From Aestuariirhabdus sp049985285 (GTDB taxonomy: Bacteria; Pseudomonadota; Gammaproteobacteria; Pseudomonadales; Aestuariirhabdaceae): 64,000 bases of DNA. Location of the stretch: the NCBI RefSeq assembly GCF_049985285.1, contig NZ_JBNIEU010000001.1, positions 744,001 through 808,000 on the forward strand. Direction: 5' to 3'. Both the position numbers and the translations under genes were made by a program. The notes under the pieces are model-generated. The model was given only the letters and a program-made list of their open reading frames with translations, ran no database searches and had not been told where the DNA came from. Of this stretch, positions 42,703-49,864 are shown one piece after another (position 1 is the stretch's first letter; every line of letters begins with the position of its first letter).

Positions 42703-44817
42703 TCAAATAAATCCTATGGGATATTTTTTCCCATCTTCTTTACAAGCAATTTCGGCCGCAAGTGCCTCTACAAAGGCCACCGATGACTCAATCGGTGCAA
42801 AGCGCGAGCGCCGAACCACTACTGCATAATCGCCAGGTGTCAGAAGTTCAAGTCGCTCTATCGCCTTGAGGGCGTTTTCACAGGGCGCCCCTAGATTGAG
42901 CTTGTGGCAGTAACGGCGAAGCAATTCACCACGCTGCGCACGATCGAGGAAGTCAAAATGCACCTTAAGATCAAAGCGCCGCAGAGAAGCCTGGTCCAGG
43001 GAATCCATCAGGTTGGTCGTCACGATAAACACACCTTTATAAGACTCCATCTGGGTCAGCATCTCGTTGACATGAGAGATCTCCCAGGGACGTTCAGCTC
43101 TTCGACGATCCTGTAAAAAGCTATCCGCTTCGTCAATAAGAAGAACCGCCTCGTCTTGCTCTGCCTCTTCGAACGCCGTTGCGATATTGCGTTCGGTCAT
43201 CCCGATATAGGGTGATATAAGATCTGATGCGCGCTTGGTCACAAGGTGGCGATCCATAGTCTCCGCCAACCAATACCCGAACGCCGTCTTTCCGGTCCCC
43301 GGGGGGCCATACAGACAAAGGCGCCCTTGACCTGCTTGAGCTAATCCCTCGGCAGCAGCGCTTAAGTCAAAGTCGGCACTGATAAAGTCGGGGTCATAAA
43401 AGCTCAGATTATCTGTCATCGCTAAAAAATTGCCGGGATTATGGCCCTGCGCCTTGAGTGTGTTGCGTATCAGGATCTCAAACGCCTTAACAGGGGGCAT
43501 TTGGCAGCTTCGCGCCTTAACCAACGACACTACGGACGCGGCTCGAGTAATAACAGCGGGAGCGAGTGCATCTAACTTGGAGATGCAACGAATTGTCTCT
43601 TCGTCTAGAAAATCGGCACAGGTTCTTTTCAATATTCGTTCGCGCTGAGACACCGGCGGAATCGGGACCTCGACCACCATGTCGAACCGACGTATGTAGG
43701 CGGAGTCAATTCCCGCGATGGAGTTGGTTAACCAAAAGGTAGGAACCGAGTTCGATTCAAGCATCTGGGTAATCCAGGCTTTACTTTTTTGCGTCGGGTT
43801 GATCCCGAAGGGGTTAGCATCATCCTCTTCAAAGATATCGGATACCTCCTCGAATAGGAGAATGGAATTACTCTTTTGCAGAAAGCTTTGAGCCGCACGG
43901 TAGGCCATGAGTCGTGCCTCTCCTTTCAGGGGGTCACCTGATTCACTCTGGCGCGCCACCTCGAAGAGGTTGACGCCGACCTCTTTGGCAACAAGCCGGG
44001 CTAATTCAGTCTTTCCTGTTCCCGGAGGGCCATAGACCAAAAAATTCATACCCGAGTTATCTTTGCGTTCAGTTTCACTGAGGTATGACCTAAGAAGAGA
44101 TAACTCTGCCTGTAGACCGGGGTAGTCATCGGGTGTCAGGCTAGTAGGTGCACTCTTTCTAACCCGGTCGCGAATCAACCAGATGGGATCGATAAGATTA
44201 GTGGTCATGCTCTCTGAAAAACTGGCGCTGATGAGGTCCATTTTGCTGTCGAGAGAGAATCTGCCATTGCTATCGATGACGACTAAGCCGCTTCGACTTA
44301 GCATGCCACCTGGCCCTAACGAATGCTGTACCGTAATTTCGGGAAGGCCCAATATAATCGAGAGGGTCCGATAGGCTTCAGCATTCGATAGGTCACCAAG
44401 ATAGTAGGTAGCAAGCATCAGCGCTCGATTGGTATTCAGAAGGATGATGAAGCGTAGGACATCGCAATCCGCATCAGACAGGCTGACTAACTGACGCAGT
44501 CGCTGAATATTCTGGGTCAGAATGGGTGAGCTGTCATCGGAGATTTTTTCCGCATCACATTGCTCGTAGGCTTCGATCAGTTTCAGGCGAACGGCTGCTC
44601 TGTTAAATTTGTCACCAAACTGTTCATCGACCAATGTCAATCCAACAGCATCCGCTAATTGATCATCGGCAAAGCAGTCTGCCTTGATAAAATGTCGATA
44701 CCCTTCAAGTGGAACCAGACAACGAAGCACCCATAGACGTATGTCTCCCACTAAACTCTGAGTACACGGTGTCGTTTGTTCTTCGCCTCTTACAAGCCAC
44801 TTGGGTGTCGTGCTCAT
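42703..44817 (-). CDS. Double AAA+ ATPase
   Basis: A 704-aa protein. An N-terminal domain of about 240 residues without a recognised fold is followed by two AAA modules. AAA1: Walker A YGPPGTGKTELA at about 262, Walker B SILLFEEVSDIF, in which the usual Asp is Glu, and SAYIRRFD. AAA2: YGPPGTGKTAFG at about 504, canonical VLLIDEADSFLQDR, sensor VTTNL and ASLRRFDLK. Both arginine-containing R-R-F-D segments are present. GGAG precedes the ATG. With the WYL regulator and the frameshifted gene, it looks like an uncharacterised defence-type module. Confidence 0.87.
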   Translation of the reverse strand: MSTTPKWLVRGEEQTTPCTQSLVGDIRLWVLRCLVPLEGYRHFIKADCFADDQLADAVGLTLVDEQFGDKFNRAAVRLKLIEAYEQCDAEKISDDSSPILTQNIQRLRQLVSLSDADCDVLRFIILLNTNRALMLATYYLGDLSNAEAYRTLSIILGLPEITVQHSLGPGGMLSRSGLVVIDSNGRFSLDSKMDLISASFSESMTTNLIDPIWLIRDRVRKSAPTSLTPDDYPGLQAELSLLRSYLSETERKDNSGMNFLVYGPPGTGKTELARLVAKEVGVNLFEVARQSESGDPLKGEARLMAYRAAQSFLQKSNSILLFEEVSDIFEEDDANPFGINPTQKSKAWITQMLESNSVPTFWLTNSIAGIDSAYIRRFDMVVEVPIPPVSQRERILKRTCADFLDEETIRCISKLDALAPAVITRAASVVSLVKARSCQMPPVKAFEILIRNTLKAQGHNPGNFLAMTDNLSFYDPDFISADFDLSAAAEGLAQAGQGRLCLYGPPGTGKTAFGYWLAETMDRHLVTKRASDLISPYIGMTERNIATAFEEAEQDEAVLLIDEADSFLQDRRRAERPWEISHVNEMLTQMESYKGVFIVTTNLMDSLDQASLRRFDLKVHFDFLDRAQRGELLRRYCHKLNLGAPCENALKAIERLELLTPGDYAVVVRRSRFAPIESSVAFVEALAAEIACKEDGKKYPIGFI

Positions 44818-44841
44818 AGTGTCGCTCCATAGTTCTCAATA

Positions 44842-44879
44842 CGACACAATTATGGAGATCCATGCGACGTATTGTGACG
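44842..44879. promoter_or_regulatory. Nested inverted repeats upstream of the AAA gene
   Basis: CGACACAAT (44842-44850) and ATTGTGACG (44871-44879) match with one mismatch. Inside them, ATGGA-GA-TCCAT (44852-44863) is a perfect inverted repeat. They start 25 bp before the AAA ATG, a likely operator for the WYL protein. Confidence 0.5.
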
Positions 44880-45013
44880 CATAAAGTTCCAGGTAACAGG
44901 CTTCTATGAAGCGAAGTAAATAGGAATGTGATGTGATGTTTAGCTCTGAAGGGGTGCCTGCAACCTGGTAGAGCAGGGTAAGTTTAAGTCCATCAGTCGG
45001 TTTTTAAGGTTGT

Positions 45014-45610
45014 TTAGGTACTTAGATAGTAGGCATCAATAACGGATTTTATGAACTCCTTTTGCTCTACAGAAATAGATTGATCTATAACTGCATTAGG
45101 CCCGCCTTGAGTTGCAAAATATGGCACGTCAATTAAGACGATCCCTTTATCTAGACAAAATTCTTTGACTTTGTTTCGAGCAACGTCAAACTTTTCGCCT
45201 GGCCCAGTTGAAAAAACTACCACCTTAACTCTTTTTGCGATATCCAAGTTGAAGACGCTTAATATGTGCTCCTCTATAGATGCTGAATCAACAGCAGCAC
45301 GGATACAGTCTTTATCACTTTCAGCATTCAGTATTGGGTGGGGGATAGCGTTTGTGAAGAGCACTGGTCCTGCGTTACGCTTAATACATTCACGTCTTAG
45401 GTGTAACTTCGAACTAGCGCAACGCTGTATGAAAGTAAGTGACCGATTCCAAAATGTCGATCTTGAAGAAACTGTTTCATCATAGATGGACACTCCTGGT
45501 ATAACTTTATTGCTTCCATTACTTTCTCTGCCGAATACCATAATTAGTGGGAAATCGAATTGTTCCGTTTCCCCAAAAGCTACTACCGAGAAATCTATTC
45601 CCTGATCCAT
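45014..45610 (-). CDS. AT-rich orphan protein of unknown function (198 aa)
   Basis: A soluble alpha/beta protein: DFPLIMVFGRESNGSNKV, STFWNRSLTFIQRC, AGPVLFTNAIPHPILNAESD, RVKVVVFSTGPGEKFDVAR, CLDKGIVLIDVPYFATQGG. Alternating hydrophobic strands ending in small loops suggest a Rossmann-like or glycosylase-like fold, but I do not recognise a family. Low GC compared with the core genome. It stands upstream of the AAA gene in the same direction, separated by about 200 bp, and may belong to the same cargo. Confidence 0.65.
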   Translation of the reverse strand: MDQGIDFSVVAFGETEQFDFPLIMVFGRESNGSNKVIPGVSIYDETVSSRSTFWNRSLTFIQRCASSKLHLRRECIKRNAGPVLFTNAIPHPILNAESDKDCIRAAVDSASIEEHILSVFNLDIAKRVKVVVFSTGPGEKFDVARNKVKEFCLDKGIVLIDVPYFATQGGPNAVIDQSISVEQKEFIKSVIDAYYLST

Positions 45611-45698
45611 AAGCCCTATCTCAATGTCAACGTCTAAAGTCCATAGTAAGAATACGGTTTCTAGGCCTTCCTGTCAGCAACGGCTACTTTAATGGCTC

Positions 45699-46073
45699 CT
45701 ACCTCTTCGATAGGGTCAGCATGTAACCCTTCCCTAAACTATGACCGGTAAAATTTATCTTCGAGTTATCATCCAATGTTTTACTAATGAACCTATCCCA
45801 CACACCCATGCCAATAAGCGCCTCATACTATGGAATACCATACTGTAGGTCCGCATAGGCATCCTGAGCATTGGATTCAGTGCCAGCGAATGCGACAATG
45901 CACTCTTTGTTCCCCTGAGCACCCTTACGCATCCAGACGTTACAATCCAACCCAGAACCCAAATCAGAAAAGCGATTTAGATACTGTAACCCTTCTGCCA
46001 AAGCTGCTTGAGCGGACTTAGGGGGAGTAATGGGTTCTGTGCCCATGACCCAATAGGACCAAAAACGGGGCAA
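45699..46073 (-). pseudogene. Decayed class-3-lipase-like hydrolase
   Basis: The frame (ATG at 46046 or TTG at 46073) reads GTEPITPPKSAQAALAEGLQ, CIVAFAGTESNAQDAYADLQ, then an in-frame TAG at 45837. Reading through continues as YEALIGMGVWDRF, then INFTGHSLGKGYM and stops at 45699. VAFAGTE and TGHSLG (serine nucleophile elbow) are the signatures of lipase class 3/DUF2974-type hydrolases, which are much longer. So it is a truncated remnant with an internal stop. Confidence 0.6.
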
Positions 46074-46195
46074 TGGTCATTTCAAAATCCCTTTCACGAG
46101 CGCCAAAAAATCCGGGCACAGAATGGACACAATTTGGGCACAAGCCGTCAGAAGGGTTATTTTGAGGTTTTAGGGCAAAGGTCACGGGGGAGAGA

Positions 46196-46360
46196 TGGCG
46201 CACCCTAGAGGATGAATCCCTACGGCTTGGGGCCGTTGGTCCCCTCCGGGCTTCGCTGCGCTCGTTGCACAATGCTAACGCATCGTGTCGAACCTCCGAG
46301 GTTCGACACGCCCAGATCACACATACAAAAAAGCCCACACAAGGTGGGCATTTTTGTATG

Positions 46361-46380
<20 letters not shown>
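46196..46380. repeat. Right att-like direct repeat at the tRNA-Arg gene
   Basis: Begins with TGGCGCACCCTAGAGGAT (46196-46213), continues 147 bp almost identical to 38981-39126, and ends in the intact 3' part of tRNA-Arg at 46361. It marks the tRNA-proximal boundary of the 39-46 kb island. Confidence 0.8.
46321..46361 (-). terminator. Terminator of tRNA-Arg
   Basis: On the minus strand, directly after the CCA end: GCCCAC...GTGGGC stem followed by TTTTTT, flanked by ACATAC/GTATGT. Duplicated at 39087-39127. Confidence 0.8.
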
Positions 46381-46437
<57 letters not shown>

Positions 46438-46501
46438 GGAACAGGCGGGCTATGATACTGATCCACCCCGGCCTCGTCCAGTGTTTGCTGCGCCCGGGTC
46501 G

Positions 46502-47164
46502 CTATCGTGCTTCAGGGCCAAAAAGGGTGGGCGGATCATCGGCTTTCCAGGGGGGATATTTAACCATAATGGCGGCAAATAGCGGGGTGGCAAGTCCCTC
46601 ATCCAGCCATTTGCGTAGGCGGGGATAGGAGGCGGTATCAAACCAGTTCCGGTCGACATGGGCGAACTGGCGTACAAAGGGAAAGATCGCTGCATCCGCT
46701 AGCCCCCAGCTTTTACCCTGCAACCCCACGCGGGCTGTTAGCCGCGCCTCCAGCTCTGCGAGAAAGCGCTCCCCTTCGGCTCGATAGGCCTCGGCTGCGC
46801 GCTCAGGAAACCGATCGGCGTATTTATAGCGATCCAGCCAGTGCTTGAAATCGCCATCGTTGCGCTCGATCAGGGTAGCAACATCACCCTCCCTATCCGC
46901 GGCGGGCAACCACTGGTGCGGGTCGTGCCGGGACAACGCCCAGTGCATGATGGCCAGGCTTTGCTCTATCACCTGCCCATCGCTGAGCTGCAGTACGGGC
47001 ACCGTGGCCTTGGGGGAGATCGCCACCAGCTGCGCGGGTTTGTTCCGCAACACAACTTCCCGCAGTTCGACGCGGATACCCGCTACCTGTAACGCCAGGC
47101 GAGCGCGCATGGCATAGGGGCAGCGACGGAAGCTGTAGAGTATAGGCGGGCGCTCAACGGTCAT
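46502..47164 (-). CDS. Glutathione S-transferase family protein
   Basis: A 220-aa GST-fold protein. The N domain has ILYSFRRCPYAMRARLAL (CPYAMR redox-type site) and KATVPVLQLSDGQVIEQSLAI; the C domain is all-helical. The Cys-type motif suggests glutaredoxin-like or omega/zeta-like chemistry. The start at 47164 follows GGGGTAAGG; the frame from 47188 is less likely. It lies 4 bp after the PLD-like gene and is probably co-transcribed. Confidence 0.88.
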   Translation of the reverse strand: MTVERPPILYSFRRCPYAMRARLALQVAGIRVELREVVLRNKPAQLVAISPKATVPVLQLSDGQVIEQSLAIMHWALSRHDPHQWLPAADREGDVATLIERNDGDFKHWLDRYKYADRFPERAAEAYRAEGERFLAELEARLTARVGLQGKSWGLADAAIFPFVRQFAHVDRNWFDTASYPRLRKWLDEGLATPLFAAIMVKYPPWKADDPPTLFGPEAR

Positions 47165-47168
47165 CGCC

Positions 47169-47927
47169 TTACCCCTTTGTATCGGCATTGCCCGCTCCCC
47201 GTGTGGCGTTGCGAATCTGCTCCTCCCGTTGTTGCGACGGGCTCCGATACTGCGACCAGAGCAGCTCGAAGCGGCTCAGAAAAGGACGCACCAAGGCGGG
47301 GTCTTCGGTGACCAGAATGTTTTCCTGGTTGCGGTCCGAGGCGCTCCGAGTCCAGTTGAAACTCCCATTCGCCAGCACGGATCGGTCGACGATGGCGAAC
47401 TTGTTGTGCATATGGCTGGCATCGCTATCGAGTCGCAACGGGACGCCCTTGCTGCGAAACCGGTCGATGTCGCTGCCGCGATCGTGGGCCTTATCATCAT
47501 CGCTGATAATGCGTACCGCTACCCCTCTTCGATGGGCGGCCATGATGGCCTCGCTAATGCGGTCGTCGGAGATGGTGAAAACGCAGATATCGAGGTTCTG
47601 CCTGGCGCCACGGATCATCGCCACCAGCTTTTCCCGGCAGTCATCTCCGGGGCTGAAATAGACGCTGGATTCCATCCCCGCCAGGCTTTGGCTGTTGTCC
47701 AAAATGCGCATCACCGCCCGCAACCAATCCAGTAGCCGCTTGGCCTGCTCGGGGTGATGACGCAACTCCTCTTGTGCCAGATCAAACGCGCGATTGCGCA
47801 GAAAATGACGTTGCTCGCTATCGATCTGCCCCAGCAACAAACGCAGCTCCTGTTTCTCCCGCGGGTCGATGCGGTAATCACTGAGGCTATCGCGCAGCCA
47901 CTGGTCCAGCTGGTCGGTTTCGATCAC
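47169..47927 (-). CDS. Phospholipase D-like protein with one HKD motif
   Basis: A 252-aa protein starting at a GTG (47927) behind GGAG; an upstream TTG frame (47984) is unlikely. An N-terminal helical region of about 100 residues (LDWLRAVMRIL) precedes the PLD domain: SSVYFSPGDDCREKLVAM, QNLDICVFTISDDRISEAI and the active-site HMHNKFAIVDRSVLANGSFNW (H-x-K...N). A single HKD implies a dimer, as in Nuc and mitoPLD-type nucleases or lipases. The substrate (nucleic acid or phospholipid) is uncertain. Confidence 0.87.
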   Translation of the reverse strand: MIETDQLDQWLRDSLSDYRIDPREKQELRLLLGQIDSEQRHFLRNRAFDLAQEELRHHPEQAKRLLDWLRAVMRILDNSQSLAGMESSVYFSPGDDCREKLVAMIRGARQNLDICVFTISDDRISEAIMAAHRRGVAVRIISDDDKAHDRGSDIDRFRSKGVPLRLDSDASHMHNKFAIVDRSVLANGSFNWTRSASDRNQENILVTEDPALVRPFLSRFELLWSQYRSPSQQREEQIRNATRGAGNADTKG

Positions 47928-48129
47928 AGTTTCTCCGCAGGTTGGCGACGAATAAACGCCTACTCTAGCACGCTTTGCGCTCAAACTTTACGGGGCGCAC
48001 ATACACGCGTCTTCGTAAATTTTTTATGCTCTTTTTTAATAATAGGCAGGTATAAAAATTCACTTCAGGTCGTTCCGAAATCGTTCTATTGATCGCCGTC
48101 ATGTGCTTGTAATTTAGTGGGCAAAACCC

Positions 48130-48157
48130 CTTGAAACAGCGCGTATTTAACACATAT
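48130..48157 (+). promoter_or_regulatory. Sigma32-type heat-shock promoter of hsp20
   Basis: CTTGAAA (48130-48136) and ACACATAT (48150-48157) with 13 bp between match the -35 CTTGAAA and -10 CCCCATNT consensus well. They lie about 47 bp before the Hsp20 start. Confidence 0.65.
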
Positions 48158-48203
48158 TTATTAATGCAGTCTCCATTAATTTATCGACAAAAGGAGGCCC
48201 ATC

Positions 48204-48734
48204 ATGGAATGGCAAAAGGCACTGCCGTGGAACTGGTTCAGTAACGAGCAACCTCAAGTCGGTTCTGTTGATCGCCCATTTTCACCGCACCCGTTAACCC
48301 AACTGCATAACGAAATGGACCGCCTGTTCGAAGTTGCTTTCAGTGGCTTTGGCCTAAGACCTTTCACCGAACAGGAACTCCCTGACATGAAAGACGTTAT
48401 GCTCAAGCCCAAACTGGATATCAGCGAGTCCCCCGAACACTTCACCATCACCGTCGAGGTGGCCGGGGTGGACAGGGATGACCTGAATATCGCGCTCGAT
48501 GGTAACGTGCTCACCATCACCGGAGAAAAGAAGCAGGAGAAGATCGAAGACAAAGACAACGTCCACTGCGTCGAGCGCCGTTACGGCTCCTTCCGGCGGG
48601 TACTCACGCTGCCCGCCAATGCCAACCCGGCGCAACTCAACGCGAAAGTCGACAAGGGCGTACTAACGCTCACCATTGCCAAACTCGGCGACGGTGAGGA
48701 TAGCCGGCGCAAGGTCGAGATCCAGTCTTCATAG
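48204..48734 (+). CDS. Small heat-shock protein (Hsp20/alpha-crystallin family)
   Basis: A 176-aa holdase chaperone. The alpha-crystallin domain (about 65-165) contains PKLDISESPEHFTITVEVAGV, LTITGEKK, RRYGSFRRVLTLPANANP and the A-x-x-x-n-G-V-L motif AKVDKGVLTLTI. The C-terminal I-x-I-like anchor is weak (VEIQSS). AAAGGAGG gives a strong ribosome-binding site. It prevents aggregation of unfolded proteins in the cytoplasm. Regulated by the heat-shock promoter at 48130-48157. Confidence 0.95.
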   Translation: MEWQKALPWNWFSNEQPQVGSVDRPFSPHPLTQLHNEMDRLFEVAFSGFGLRPFTEQELPDMKDVMLKPKLDISESPEHFTITVEVAGVDRDDLNIALDGNVLTITGEKKQEKIEDKDNVHCVERRYGSFRRVLTLPANANPAQLNAKVDKGVLTLTIAKLGDGEDSRRKVEIQSS

Positions 48735-48754
48735 GGGCGCATTACCACACAAGA

Positions 48755-48781
48755 GGGGAGGGTGCGTTTGCCGCCCTCCCC
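48755..48781 (+). terminator. GC hairpin after hsp20
   Basis: GGGGAGGG (48755-48762) pairs with CCCTCCCC (48774-48781) over an 11-nt loop. No T-run follows, so it is a weak terminator or stabilising structure. Confidence 0.5.
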
Positions 48782-48893
48782 CAAAAGCATCACGCGGTTA
48801 GGTAGACCCGCATCTTTCGTGGCCGTGGCCGTTGGTGTTGGAGTTAGCGCCCATTTGCACGTATCGTTGGCAGCTACTCTCTATGGAGCCATC

Positions 48894-49262
48894 ATGTCCA
48901 ATCTCAAGCAGTTACTCGATACGCTGGGCTCTGCACCGGAAACGATCAGTTTCGATCAGGTGCAGGCGGTTATCGCAGCCCACTACGACTACCGCCCGAC
49001 CACGTTCACCAATGGGGCCGGTGATGATCCGGTGACCAACCGGGCCGGGAGCAACGAAGGCTCCTGCCGGGTCTTTGCCTTTGCCTTGCTTCACCAACTA
49101 GACCCACAACAGACCCTGGCCTGCTTCGGTGACTTTTATCGGCAGGATGTGCTCGGCAACCCTGCCGGGGAGGATCATGCCAATATCCGACGCTTTATGC
49201 GCGACGGCTGGAGCGGAATCCGGTTTGATGGGGTAGCGCTCACCAAAAAACAACCCGCTTGA
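48894..49262 (+). CDS. HopJ-type family protein
   Basis: A 122-aa protein of the HopJ family: LDTLGSAPETISFDQVQAVI, HYDYRPTTFTNG, NEGSCRVFAFALL, TLACFGDFYRQDVLGNPAGEDHANIR, GWSGIRFDGVAL. Though first named after a type III effector, it is widespread as a housekeeping-like protein in gammaproteobacteria lacking such systems, so no effector role is implied. The ATG at 48894 follows GGAG; a longer frame from 48762 starts in the upstream hairpin region. Confidence 0.88.
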   Translation: MSNLKQLLDTLGSAPETISFDQVQAVIAAHYDYRPTTFTNGAGDDPVTNRAGSNEGSCRVFAFALLHQLDPQQTLACFGDFYRQDVLGNPAGEDHANIRRFMRDGWSGIRFDGVALTKKQPA

Positions 49263-49273
49263 TGAAGCGGGTT
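49245..49273 (-). terminator. Terminator of the lipoprotein gene, overlapping the hopJ stop
   Basis: AACCCGCTT (49252-49260), GATG loop, AAGCGGGTT (49265-49273). On the minus strand it is followed by TGTTTTTT, a proper T-tract. The stem spans the hopJ stop codon. Confidence 0.75.
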
Positions 49274-49297
49274 AGGAGATACTCTAGGTCATACAGC

Positions 49298-49636
49298 CTA
49301 CTGGGCTTTAATGGGGGTCAAACCTTGGCTCCGATTATCGATCGCGTCGCGAAGCTCAAATTCTGCGGCTTTCCAGCTACCCGCTTCCTCGGCGGTGAAC
49401 TTCTCTTTACTCCACTTGGCGGCCTCTTCCGGCTCGAAACCTTGATCACGCCAGGCTTCGGCGGCCGTTTGATCGAACTTTTCATCGCGCCACATCTGGG
49501 CAGCCTCAACACTAAAACCGGCGTCTTTCCAGGCCGCGATATCACCTTCGCTCATCCCTTCCCAAGTTGCCTTGGAGGCACAGCCCGCCAGCACCAACAC
49601 ACACAGCGCCAAACCAAACCCTGTCAGCTTTTTCAT
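49298..49636 (-). CDS. Small lipoprotein with repeated Trp/Glu motifs
   Basis: A 112-aa protein with a lipoprotein signal (LTGFGLALCVLVLAGC; lipobox LAGC, Cys19). The mature part repeats a roughly 15-residue unit: DIAAWKDAGFSVEAAQ, MWRDEKFDQTAAE, AWRDQGFEPEEAA, KWSKEKFTAEEAG, SWKAAEFELRDA. Each has W-x-x-x-x-F and an acidic A-rich helix, suggesting a regular helical array. Probably outer-membrane anchored. The function is unknown. An extended -10 promoter is at 49673-49681. Confidence 0.85.
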   Translation of the reverse strand: MKKLTGFGLALCVLVLAGCASKATWEGMSEGDIAAWKDAGFSVEAAQMWRDEKFDQTAAEAWRDQGFEPEEAAKWSKEKFTAEEAGSWKAAEFELRDAIDNRSQGLTPIKAQ

Positions 49637-49672
49637 ATCTATTCCCCTGATTAATGTTTCGATGATAGAGCG

Positions 49673-49681
49673 ATTATAGCA
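49673..49681 (-). promoter_or_regulatory. Extended -10 of the lipoprotein gene
   Basis: On the minus strand TGCTATAAT (TG-n-TATAAT) lies about 37 bp before the ATG at 49636. No convincing -35 is seen, as often with extended -10 promoters. Confidence 0.55.
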
Positions 49682-49864
49682 ACATTAAAACACCAGCCTC
49701 GCTGTCGTGCAGGGCCGCTTGCTCGATTGGGGTAGCCCTTTGCTCGACGGCCAAAGAGAGATTTCAGCCCGTGGTACGAGCGGGTACGCTCCAGCCCATC
49801 AGGAAAAACAGGGCGGTCGCTGCTATACCTAAAGAACCCCCAAAGATAGATTGGAAGCCCCCCC

